The translations under genes and the position numbers were made by a program. The notes beneath the pieces were generated by a model that saw only the letters and a list, made by a program, of their open reading frames with translations, ran no database searches and was not told the origin of the DNA. Below are positions 7,522-16,145 of a stretch of 64,000 nucleotides of DNA, in pieces. Source of the DNA: Cyanobacterium aponinum PCC 10605 (GTDB taxonomy: Bacteria > Cyanobacteriota > Cyanobacteriia > Cyanobacteriales > Cyanobacteriaceae); contig NC_019776.1 in NCBI RefSeq assembly GCF_000317675.1, forward strand, positions 3,534,001 through 3,598,000. Direction: 5' to 3'. Every line of letters starts with the position of its first letter. The first letter of the stretch is position 1.

Positions 7522-10500
7522 TTAATGATTAATTGTCAGAAAAATATTGAGTAATGAATTAATATTTTTATTCATTTTTTCTAAATCAAAATTATCAAAA
7601 TTAGCTCTAATTTCTTTTATTTTCATACTTATTTCACTATTTTGCGCCATTGCTTCAACTTTTTCTAATTTATTTTGTGCCTCCATTAAGTCTATTTCCG
7701 ATACTTTTATAATCTCAATTAATAATTCTTTTATTTGCGAATAGTCAATATTCTGATTCTTAGCTATATTTGTAGATGACTGTAGAGGTTTATTTTCTAA
7801 TTTTTTCAGGGAATTTATAACTAAGTCAAAAGATAAGTAAAATTTCTCTGCTAAAGATGGTATCTTTTCAATATCTTCTTGTCTTAATGCTGATTCTAAT
7901 TCCTGGGCAATATTAAAAAGATTTTCTGCCCCAATATTTCCTGCTGTTCCTTTGATAGAATGAACTATCTCCCTAGTTTTACGATAATCGTTTTTTGCGA
8001 TGGCAGATATTATTAATTCTTTTTTTCCAATGTTATGGGAAGTAAATTGTTTTAATAATCTTAAATATAACTCCTTATTGCCCACAAGACGTTGTAAAGC
8101 ATTTTCAATATTAATCTCTGGCAAAGGGGGAATATGTATATCTTCATTTTGGTTGCACTTAAAAGTGGATGAAGATTGATTGGTTTCTCCCGATTGTATT
8201 TTATTTTGAGGTAGCCACTGCATCAGAGTTTCTTTAAGTTGATTAGGGTTAATAGGTTTGGTAATATGGTCATTCATACCTGCTTTGAGGCTCAATTCTT
8301 TATCTCCCGTCATGGCATGGGCAGTCATGGCAATAATGGGTAATTTTTGAAAATATTCTCCTTCCAGTTTCCTAATTCTTTTTGTAGCTTCTAGTCCATC
8401 CATTTCAGGCATAGATATATCCATTAATATAGCATCATAATTTTGTGTCATCACTTTTTCTAAGGCTTCTAAGCCGTTGTTTGCCACATCTATATCAATT
8501 TCTTGTAATAACTCCACTACAATTTCTTGATTAATTTCATTATCTTCTACCAGTAAAAGATGACAATTCTGGAAGCACTGAAAGGAAGGATAGGTATTAA
8601 CCATAACACAAGAACTGTCTTCGAGATAGCTTTTGTGATTAAATACTTCGAGAATGGCATTAAAGAGACTTGATTTGGTTATCGGTTTACTTAGAAAATG
8701 TTGTAACTCCTGTTTTTTCTTTAACTCCTCTAGTTCACTGATATGGTGAGCCGTTATCATTAAAATCAGTGGGATATTCGTAATATTGGGATTGGCTTTA
8801 ATAGCTTGAATAGTTTCAATGCCATTGAGATAGGGCATTTGCCAGTCGATAATAATTAATTTATAGTCTTTTTCTCCTTTTTCTAATTCCTTAATGGCTT
8901 CTAATCCAGAATTAACTGCTTTAACAGCAAAAGAAAAAGATTCTAAAAAGCGAGTAATTACCTGACGAATTATTGAGTTGTCGTCAACTACTAAAATGGG
9001 ATTAGAGGTTAAGTGAGATAGATTACGAGGGATAAGATTAGAATTAGAATTACCTTTGTTAAGATTGATGGTGAAATGAAATTTACTACCCTTATTCTCT
9101 TGACTTTCTGCCCAAATTTTCCCCCCCATTATTTCGATTAAACGACGGCTAATCACCAATCCTAAGCCTGTGCCGCCATATTTACGGGTAATAGAATTAT
9201 CAGCTTGAGAAAAAGGTTTGAATAAAAGAGAGAGTTTATCTTTAGCAATACCAACTCCTGTATCTTCCACACAAAAATATAGGGTTATTTTGTCTTCGGT
9301 AATTTGTTGTCGTCGCACTGTTATGACAATTTGACCTTTTTCTGTAAATTTGATGGCATTATTAATTAAATTAGTCAGGATTTGGGATAAACGGAGAGAA
9401 TCCCCTAAAAAACTGCAATCTAAATGGTCATCTATATCAAAAACTAATTCTAGTCCTTTTTCTTGAATTCTGGGATGAAGTAAATTTGCAACATCTGTTA
9501 GGATATTATCCAGTAAAAAATTATCTGCCTCTAAATCTAATTTCCCTGCTTCTATTTTAGAAAAATCGAGAATATCGTTGATGATAAGTAATAAAGACTC
9601 ACAGGCTTTTTGGATTTTTACTAAGTAACTTTTTTGCTTATTGCTTAAATCTTCTTGCAAAGCAAGGTGGGTGAAACCCTGAATTGCATTCATGGGAGTG
9701 CGAATTTCGTGACTCATACTAGCTAAAAACTCACTTTTGGCTTTGTTAGCAGAATCGGCTTCTTCTTTTGCTTTTTCTAATTCTTCTTGTACTCTTTTAA
9801 TTTCGGAAATATCACGAGAAATAGCCAAAACCATTTTATTTTTTTGGTTAGGAATAGCACTTAGAGAAACTAAACAAGGGAAAATAGTGCCGTCTTTTTT
9901 TTGTAAATTCCACTCAAACAAACTTCCTCCATTGTTTGCCGCTTGATGAATATATTTCAAAGCTAGATTATGTGATAATTCTCCGTTGGGTTGACGTTGA
10001 GGGGAAAAATCAGGGGGTGTTTTACCGATAAATTCCTTACGACTAATGCAGTCATGTAGTCTTATGGAGGCTTCGTTGCAGTCTATGTATTTACCCGTTT
10101 CTGCGTCAATTAAAGATAAAGCATCGTGGGAAGATTCAAATAGTGTTCTATATCTAATTTCACTCTGTTGTAACTTGTTGTATATTTTCTCTCGTTCTTT
10201 TACTTCCTCCATTAAAATTTCATTGGTGGCGGATAAAGCCTCTTGGGCTTCTTTGAGGGCAGTTTCAGATTTTTTCCTCGCAATGGCATTACTAAAAAGT
10301 TTTCCTGTTAACTGTAGTAGGTTGGTTTCTCCTTGATTCCATTCATGATGATTTTTGGCAGAAATTGCGGTTAAAAAACCGACTACTCGTCGAGAAAATT
10401 CGATGGGTAAGGCAATAAAGGATTTGAGGTTAAGTTGCTCAAATAATATTCTTTCGTTGACGGCTAACTCTGGTAAATCCTCTGCCGAGTTAATCATGAC

Positions 10501-12306
10501 TATCCATTTTGTTTGCAGTTGGTTAACTAACCATGAAATTACACGGGTGGATATGTGCCATTCTCTCAAATCTTGATTAATTAAGGATGATTGACTTTGA
10601 TGGGATAAACAAAAAGTTTCATTTTTTTGATCAAATTCAAAAATACTAATTTGCTCTACTTTTAAGAATGAGGCAATAGCTGTTAAAGCATCATTTATAT
10701 ACTCATCTACTTTTTCTGCTTCTACCATGAATAGGCTGGTGGAAATATCCGAGAGTAATCTTTCTATTTCATTAAGATAGCGCAGTGCGATCGCTTTTTC
10801 TTCGGCATTTTCTTTGGCTTCTTCTAATTCAAGGGTGCGTTGTTTTACTTTGGCTTCTAACTGTTGATTAAATTCTTCTAATTGTAGTCTTGCTTTTCTT
10901 CTTTCTAATTCCCCAGAAGCACTAGAGGCAAATATTTGGAAAATTTCTCGATTAATAGATGTATTGGGAATAGACTTACTACTCAGGGCAACTAAACAGC
11001 CAATGGGTTTTTGATTACCGTCAAATAAGCCCATACCCATATAAGTTTGAGCATGAATGGTTTGCAGTAATAAACTATGGGGATATTCTCTTTGAATATT
11101 ATCGGAATATAGGCAGAAATTGAAATTTTTTTGGTTGACAACTTCTTGACAAGGAGTATTTTTTATTTGATAGGTGAAGTTATCTTTAAATTCCTGTTGA
11201 TGATAATAGACTAATGTAGTGGCAGAATCAGAAGTTTCGGGCTTAATTTCGGAAAGAAAAACAACGTCTGCCTGTAAAACTTCGGCTAGGTATTTTACTA
11301 GAGATTGGAAAAAAGTTTCTTCTGATTTAAAGGAAACAGCTTTTGCTATATGACGAATGCCTAATTCAACACGTTTGCGATCGCATATATTTGTCACAAC
11401 CCCTGTGACTTTTTTTAAATTTCCCTCATCGTCATATTCCATAACTTCTTGTTCCGTTTGTTTTGTTGAGGTTATATTATCTTCTATACCTCTAAAACCG
11501 AGTAATTTTCCCTCTTGGCTAAAAATAGGTAATCCTTTTGAATCTAACCAAATATCTTGTTGTATAGGCAATAAATAATAGCGTTTAACACGGTGAAAAA
11601 ACCGAGGATTTTTTAATAAATCATCCCAAATTTCTTGCATTTCTGCTCTATCTGATTCTTCAATAATTTCAAAAACACTTTTACTGATTAGTCGCTCTGG
11701 TTTTAAACCTAAATGCTCTTCAATTTTAGGACTTACATAAGTAAAAATTCCCTCTAAATTAACCTCCCAAAACCAACCATTAATTAATTGAATTATACTA
11801 TTAAAACGTTCTTCACACTCAGTTATAATCCTCTTTTCTCTCTTATCCTTTTCTTTTTTGTTGTCCCATTCTTTTTCTTTTATTTCTCCATTAAGAATAG
11901 ATGAATTTAGTTTGATATTTTTACAAATTGATAACTCTTGCCAATAGGATATTTTAGTTAATATTTCTTCCCTACATAAAGGCTTAGTCAAAAATTCGAT
12001 CGCACCTAATTTAAACACTAATTCCTTATTATCGTGATTATTACTTATAAATGCGATAAAAATTTGCTTATTTTTTGAAAAACAATTAGATGAATTTAGG
12101 TTATTTTTTAAATCAAAAAAAGACTCAGTAAAGCTAGTAAAAATAATAGGAATATAATTAATTTCTTGTAGATAATTAAAAATATCTTGCTCAGTTTGAA
12201 AATGTAAATAAGTAATATTATTTTCCTCAAGAATCACTCTCAAAGAATGCAAAGAATAGTGGCTATTATCTAAAATTAAGACGGGATGAGCATTAGAGTG
12301 AGACAT
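7522..12306 (-). CDS. Large hybrid sensor histidine kinase (REC*-PAS-GAF-GAF-PAS-HK-REC-REC-HPt)
   Basis: A 1594-residue cytoplasmic phosphorelay protein. Order: an N-terminal receiver-like domain (about 8-125) with the C-terminal TKPL lysine but no phospho-acceptor Asp where expected (IPIIFTSF), so probably non-phosphorylatable; PAS (165-285); GAF (about 315-470); coiled coil; second GAF (about 515-680); PAS (about 715-830); HisKA with SMSHEIRTPM (His near 868); HATPase with NLINNAIKF and GGTGLGL; receiver 1 (IIIDWQMPY, Asp near 1153); receiver 2 (ILMDISMPEM, Asp near 1295); and an HPt domain with IVHSIKGTAGNIGA (His near 1448). All parts for an internal multistep relay are present. No DNA-binding response regulator is next to it. 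The stimulus is unknown. Confidence 0.93.
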   Translation of the reverse strand: MSHSNAHPVLILDNSHYSLHSLRVILEENNITYLHFQTEQDIFNYLQEINYIPIIFTSFTESFFDLKNNLNSSNCFSKNKQIFIAFISNNHDNKELVFKLGAIEFLTKPLCREEILTKISYWQELSICKNIKLNSSILNGEIKEKEWDNKKEKDKREKRIITECEERFNSIIQLINGWFWEVNLEGIFTYVSPKIEEHLGLKPERLISKSVFEIIEESDRAEMQEIWDDLLKNPRFFHRVKRYYLLPIQQDIWLDSKGLPIFSQEGKLLGFRGIEDNITSTKQTEQEVMEYDDEGNLKKVTGVVTNICDRKRVELGIRHIAKAVSFKSEETFFQSLVKYLAEVLQADVVFLSEIKPETSDSATTLVYYHQQEFKDNFTYQIKNTPCQEVVNQKNFNFCLYSDNIQREYPHSLLLQTIHAQTYMGMGLFDGNQKPIGCLVALSSKSIPNTSINREIFQIFASSASGELERRKARLQLEEFNQQLEAKVKQRTLELEEAKENAEEKAIALRYLNEIERLLSDISTSLFMVEAEKVDEYINDALTAIASFLKVEQISIFEFDQKNETFCLSHQSQSSLINQDLREWHISTRVISWLVNQLQTKWIVMINSAEDLPELAVNERILFEQLNLKSFIALPIEFSRRVVGFLTAISAKNHHEWNQGETNLLQLTGKLFSNAIARKKSETALKEAQEALSATNEILMEEVKEREKIYNKLQQSEIRYRTLFESSHDALSLIDAETGKYIDCNEASIRLHDCISRKEFIGKTPPDFSPQRQPNGELSHNLALKYIHQAANNGGSLFEWNLQKKDGTIFPCLVSLSAIPNQKNKMVLAISRDISEIKRVQEELEKAKEEADSANKAKSEFLASMSHEIRTPMNAIQGFTHLALQEDLSNKQKSYLVKIQKACESLLLIINDILDFSKIEAGKLDLEADNFLLDNILTDVANLLHPRIQEKGLELVFDIDDHLDCSFLGDSLRLSQILTNLINNAIKFTEKGQIVITVRRQQITEDKITLYFCVEDTGVGIAKDKLSLLFKPFSQADNSITRKYGGTGLGLVISRRLIEIMGGKIWAESQENKGSKFHFTINLNKGNSNSNLIPRNLSHLTSNPILVVDDNSIIRQVITRFLESFSFAVKAVNSGLEAIKELEKGEKDYKLIIIDWQMPYLNGIETIQAIKANPNITNIPLILMITAHHISELEELKKKQELQHFLSKPITKSSLFNAILEVFNHKSYLEDSSCVMVNTYPSFQCFQNCHLLLVEDNEINQEIVVELLQEIDIDVANNGLEALEKVMTQNYDAILMDISMPEMDGLEATKRIRKLEGEYFQKLPIIAMTAHAMTGDKELSLKAGMNDHITKPINPNQLKETLMQWLPQNKIQSGETNQSSSTFKCNQNEDIHIPPLPEINIENALQRLVGNKELYLRLLKQFTSHNIGKKELIISAIAKNDYRKTREIVHSIKGTAGNIGAENLFNIAQELESALRQEDIEKIPSLAEKFYLSFDLVINSLKKLENKPLQSSTNIAKNQNIDYSQIKELLIEIIKVSEIDLMEAQNKLEKVEAMAQNSEISMKIKEIRANFDNFDLEKMNKNINSLLNIFLTINH

Positions 12307-12537
12307 TTTGAAAAAGCATAAAAATCCTATTCAATTTACTCACACTATAACAATCCCATTTAAGTTATGGCGAGATTTTAACAAATATTTGCGATCAACC
12401 TCAACTTAGTCACACCTTTAGTAATGGAGGCTTTTGGTTTTATAGGGTTGCCTAACTGTGACATAAAACATCATTAAATTACTTAAAATATATTGCTTCT
12501 AACCCCAGCTAAAGGAAGAAAAATCATATCTAAGGGC

Positions 12538-13188
12538 TTAGGTTAACTTACGACAAGGTTGACTGGTAACACTAGCGGTTGGACAAATATGCTTTAAACA
12601 AGACTGCCGACTAGCCTCTTCATCCTCAAAAGCAGGAGGCACTTGCCCAAAAACCATCTCACAACTAAAATCATCAAAATTAGGAGTCATAGTCAAAGGA
12701 ATACCAAAAGACTTTGTAAAAAACTCTTGAGTGGGCAATTTACACATATTCACGCACATTCCCACACATCCACTAGCTTCTAAATAACGACATTTTTTGA
12801 TATAAACACCGCTTTTGAGTATCGTTACCTGATTATCCTCCGTAACAATTTCTGCCTCTCTAATTTCTGACTCCCCCACCAACCACTCAAATAAAACTGT
12901 CGCAAACCAAGCATTAGATTCACATACCCATTTAGTAGGAGAAAAGAGATTACGAATTAGAAATAAAACAGGAGAAGGCACAAGAGATTGTAAAACAATA
13001 GCCACTAACTCTTGTTGTTGTTGAGAATTGCGCCCTTCCATTATTTGCATCGACAAATCCACAAAACCCTCATAACCTTTCTTTTGACTCTTTTTCCCCA
13101 CCGCCTTCGCCATTTTTCGGGAAAACAAAGCAATAAATAGTCTATCAAACCAGTTATCTTTATATTCTGTTTTATCTGTAACATTCAT
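12538..13188 (-). CDS. D27-like (DUF4033) protein, beta-carotene isomerase family
   Basis: A 216-residue protein with the DWARF27 signature: WFDRLFIALFSRKMAKAVGKK near the N-terminus, GYEGFVDLSMQIMEGR, a helix VVLQSLVPSPVLFLIRNLF, and the cysteine-rich block CRYLEASGCVGMCVNMCKLPTQEFF, then MTPNFDDFSCEMVFGQ. Plant D27 isomerises all-trans to 9-cis beta-carotene using iron. Cyanobacterial members share the fold, but their substrate is not generally established. Other carotenoid genes are not adjacent. The family call is firm; the reaction is inference. Confidence 0.85.
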   Translation of the reverse strand: MNVTDKTEYKDNWFDRLFIALFSRKMAKAVGKKSQKKGYEGFVDLSMQIMEGRNSQQQQELVAIVLQSLVPSPVLFLIRNLFSPTKWVCESNAWFATVLFEWLVGESEIREAEIVTEDNQVTILKSGVYIKKCRYLEASGCVGMCVNMCKLPTQEFFTKSFGIPLTMTPNFDDFSCEMVFGQVPPAFEDEEASRQSCLKHICPTASVTSQPCRKLT

Positions 13189-13569
13189 AAAATAATTATC
13201 CGATTATTCCTAATAACATTAATCCTATCTTAAGTCTCTTGCCCAAACTTGTTAATATTCTTGCTCGGGTTAGAATAGAATAAGCTAAAAAAAGGTTCTA
13301 GGTGGCAGGTTTCAGGTTTCAGGTTTAGGGGAGTAATGAGTAATGAGAGTTAGGAGTTTTTAATTCATTAGACCTCTCCATAAATTATTTTTCGTTGGCT
13401 CGTAGTAAGGGCTTCAGCCCTTAAAATGTCTATTATTGGAGATGTCTATTATTCATAATTTTTAATTGCCTATTGCCCATTCCCTATTCCCAACCTAAAC
13501 TAAAAATCATAATCTTAATTCAGCAACGCTAAAAAACAATTATAGGAAAATATCCAATTCATATTAACT
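13189..13569. other. Intergenic region with composite repeat
   Basis: About 380 bp without a gene. It holds a heptamer array (13306-13328), AT-rich filler related to other intergenic regions, the hairpin AAGGGCTTCAGCCCTT near 13408-13423, and a stretch (about 13460-13500) closely resembling 42105-42145. The region is built almost entirely from dispersed repeats; a promoter for the small gene at 13570 must lie near its right end. Confidence 0.6.
13306..13328. repeat. Heptanucleotide array (AGGTTTC/CCTGAAA type)
   Basis: Three tandem copies of a 7-bp unit read as AGGTTTC on this strand. The same unit recurs in at least nine other intergenic places in the window. Confidence 0.8.
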
Positions 13570-13755
13570 ATGACTAATTCTAGTAAAATTGAACCAGAAA
13601 ACATCGACAATTCCCAAGAAAAAGGAAAAGATAGCTATGTAAAATTAGCTATGCGTAATATGGTAAAAAAAAGAGGAACATCATTAAAACACTTTTTTCT
13701 AACTACATTTGGTTTATTAGTTTTTCTTGTGGGAATTTCTTACTTAACTCGTTAA
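13570..13755 (+). CDS. Small single-pass membrane protein (DUF3285-like)
   Basis: 61 residues: an acidic N-terminus, then DSYVKLAMRNMVKKRGTSLKHFF and a single C-terminal transmembrane helix (LTTFGLLVFLVGISYLTR). The pattern YVKLAMRNMV followed by one helix is characteristic of a small cyanobacterial family that I recall as DUF3285. Function unknown. ATG start in a clear position. It converges with murJ. Confidence 0.75.
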   Translation: MTNSSKIEPENIDNSQEKGKDSYVKLAMRNMVKKRGTSLKHFFLTTFGLLVFLVGISYLTR

Positions 13756-13812
13756 AAATAGAATAAGGAATTAGGAAATAATTAAATTAAAAATTAGTCA
13801 AATAAAAGTAAA

Positions 13813-15408
13813 TTAAGACTTAGAAATTTTAGCATTAATTTTACTTAATAAGATACTTAACTCTGGTAACTTTAAAGGAATAGTAAATAATAAAAATATC
13901 CCTAAAGCAATTAAACAAGAAAAAAGTAAATTAACACCTTGTAATAATAGACTTTCTTTAACCCATAAAGAGGATATTAACCCATAAAATCCCCAACAGC
14001 TAAAACCTGAGATAATAGTTGCCACAATTAAACCTAGAAAGATAACAGTCCATTCTTTTAACGGTAAGCCGTTAAGTCTTTTATTTAAAATAAATAACAT
14101 AATTATCATAGAAAAAATATTAACCCCAATAGTGGCAAAAACTAATCCTTGGGTTGCAAAGCTCTTGACTAAAAAATAATCTAAAATGACGTTAATAAAG
14201 ATATTGATAATACTAATTTTAAAAGGAGTTTGTCCATCTCCTAAAGCATAAAAAACCCTTACCAAAACATCTCTGGCTAAATAAAAAAACATACCTATAC
14301 CATAGGCAAATAAAACAGGGGCAACAATGGCAGAAGCCGAGGATTTAAACACCCCTCTTTCATAAATTAAGGCAACAATTGGTTGAGATAAAGCGACAAA
14401 AATTGCGGTTAAAGGTAGCATTGTTAAAGCTGTTAAAATTAAACCCTGTCTAATTCTTAACTTTAATTCATCCCAATTTTCTGGACTTGCTAAACGAGAA
14501 AAAATGGGTAAAAAAGGTACTAAAATCATGTTAGAAATAATACCCAATGGAGTTAAAACAATGAAATTGGCGTAACGCATTGCCGCCGCCGCATTTTCAA
14601 TGTAAGAAGCAAAATATAAGTCTGTATAAACGTTAATATGCAACATCCCAGAAGATAGAGTCGCAGGTGCCATAACTTTAACAACTTCGTTAACTCCTTC
14701 TTGACGAAAGTTAAATCTTAGTTTTAGGGTGCTAATACCGCTTTTGATTTGGGCGGTTTGTTGTGCTAACCACTGCCAAATACCTCCAGCTAGGGTTGTA
14801 CCTGCTAACATAATGCTACCCCATTGTAAGTATTCAGGGGCGTTAATTTTTTCTCCTAAAAACCAAAATAGTCCGCCAACACCCACAACTATTGTTAAAC
14901 TAGAAAATAGAGGGCTAATACTAGGTAGCCAATATTGATCTGAAGCGTTAAGACTACCAAAGCCAATGCCAATTAATCCGGCAAAGATTGCCAAAGGTGC
15001 CATAATTTGTAATTGCAGAATCGCCATTTCTCGCACATTGCTTTCTAATCCGGGGGCGAGTAAGTCGATAAATTTGTCTGCATAGATGATTAAAATAACC
15101 GTAACTAAGAGTAAAATTCCGCTAACTAGAGTTGTGACGGTTTCGATGAGAGGGGCTGCGGATTTTTGATCTTTTTTGGCCAAAACGCTAACTAAGGCAC
15201 TATGAAATGGCCCATTAATGCCTCCCAGAAGGATTAAAAGAAATCCGGGGATAACATAAGCGTAAGCATAAGCATTAACAACGGGGCCTATCCCAAAAGC
15301 GGCGGCAACAATTTGCTCTCTGACTAAGCCGAATATTTTGCTGATGAGGGTGGCAACTGCCACGATTCCCGCTATTCCTGCTAAGGATTTTTTCCTTTTT
15401 TTATTCAC
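13813..15408 (-). CDS. murJ: Probable lipid II flippase MurJ
   Basis: A 531-residue polytopic membrane protein of the MOP superfamily with about 14 helices. The N-terminus (SLAGIAGIVAVATLISKIFGLVREQIVAAAFG) carries the conserved helix 1 of MurJ/MviN; central helices contain FFYLARDVLVRVFYALGDGQTPF, the family signature. MurJ moves lipid-linked peptidoglycan precursors across the plasma membrane. It starts with GTG at 15408. It stands alone between repeats. High confidence for the family and good confidence for function. Confidence 0.9.
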   Translation of the reverse strand: MNKKRKKSLAGIAGIVAVATLISKIFGLVREQIVAAAFGIGPVVNAYAYAYVIPGFLLILLGGINGPFHSALVSVLAKKDQKSAAPLIETVTTLVSGILLLVTVILIIYADKFIDLLAPGLESNVREMAILQLQIMAPLAIFAGLIGIGFGSLNASDQYWLPSISPLFSSLTIVVGVGGLFWFLGEKINAPEYLQWGSIMLAGTTLAGGIWQWLAQQTAQIKSGISTLKLRFNFRQEGVNEVVKVMAPATLSSGMLHINVYTDLYFASYIENAAAAMRYANFIVLTPLGIISNMILVPFLPIFSRLASPENWDELKLRIRQGLILTALTMLPLTAIFVALSQPIVALIYERGVFKSSASAIVAPVLFAYGIGMFFYLARDVLVRVFYALGDGQTPFKISIINIFINVILDYFLVKSFATQGLVFATIGVNIFSMIIMLFILNKRLNGLPLKEWTVIFLGLIVATIISGFSCWGFYGLISSLWVKESLLLQGVNLLFSCLIALGIFLLFTIPLKLPELSILLSKINAKISKS

Positions 15409-15457
15409 ACCATTAAAATTAATAACTATTTGGTCTATTATTATAATGGTCAGGAGA

Positions 15458-15631
15458 TATATAATCTCAGTTCGGTTTAAGAATATCGGATAGATTTCAG
15501 GTTGTAGGTGTTGGAGTATTAGGGGGATGAGGGGAGAGGGAGAGGTGGAGGCTTAGGGTGATAGGGGTTGAATATATTCAACCCTGACGGGAAATTTCTT
15601 TTTTATCTTAATTCCGAACTCAGGTTAATAT
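15458..15631. repeat. Composite intergenic repeat bounded by inverted modules
   Basis: The left end carries CTCAGTTCGG followed by TTTAAGAATATCGGATA (about 15466-15492). The right end carries the inverted form CCGAACTCAGGTTAA (15614-15628). Between them are a decayed heptamer array (15495-15515) and purine-rich G/A sequence. The same ends and contents occur at 30017-30280. Confidence 0.6.
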
Positions 15632-15636
15632 AGTCT

Positions 15637-16089
15637 TTAGCTTAATTGGCGTATCGATTCAAATAAAACTACAGAAACACTGACGGATAAGTTTAAGCTG
15701 CGCACATTGTTGCTTTTCATGGTGATATAAGAGGTTAAGTCACACTCTTTTAATACGAATGGTGGTAAGCCGTCTATTTCACTGCCAAACAGTAACCAAT
15801 CATCTTCTTGATATTGACATTTGAGGTAGTTTTCTTTTCCCCTAACGCTTAAGCCTATTATTCTTCCCCCTTTTTCTTTGGCAAATTGTAGAAACTCTGA
15901 GGCACTAGAATGGTACGTTAATTTTACATGAGGCCAGTAATCTAGTCCAGCTCTTTTTAAGGTGCGATCGCTTATTTCAAATCCTAAAGGTGCAACTAAG
16001 TGTAATTCTGTTTCTGTAGCGGCACAAGTTCTGGCAATATTACCAGTATTGGGAGGAATCTGAGGATGAACTAAGACAACTCTGGGCAT
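15637..16089 (-). CDS. trmL: tRNA (cytidine(34)-2'-O)-methyltransferase TrmL
   Basis: A SPOUT-class methyltransferase that 2'-O-methylates the wobble nucleotide of certain leucine tRNAs. Motifs: MPRVVLVHPQIPPNTGNIART at the N-terminus, PLGFEISDRTLKRAGLDYW, LLFGSEIDGLP, and the C-terminal trefoil-knot motif NNVRSLNLSVSVSVVLFE. The length of 150 residues fits the family. The ATG at 16089 is chosen over 16113 because the conserved MPRVVL begins there. It lies about 55 bp downstream of the histidine-kinase gene's stop on the same strand. Confidence 0.9.
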   Translation of the reverse strand: MPRVVLVHPQIPPNTGNIARTCAATETELHLVAPLGFEISDRTLKRAGLDYWPHVKLTYHSSASEFLQFAKEKGGRIIGLSVRGKENYLKCQYQEDDWLLFGSEIDGLPPFVLKECDLTSYITMKSNNVRSLNLSVSVSVVLFESIRQLS

Positions 16090-16145
16090 AGTATGACAAT
16101 GAATAATGAACAATTAATAATTAATAGTTAAGTTACGGTGAATTG

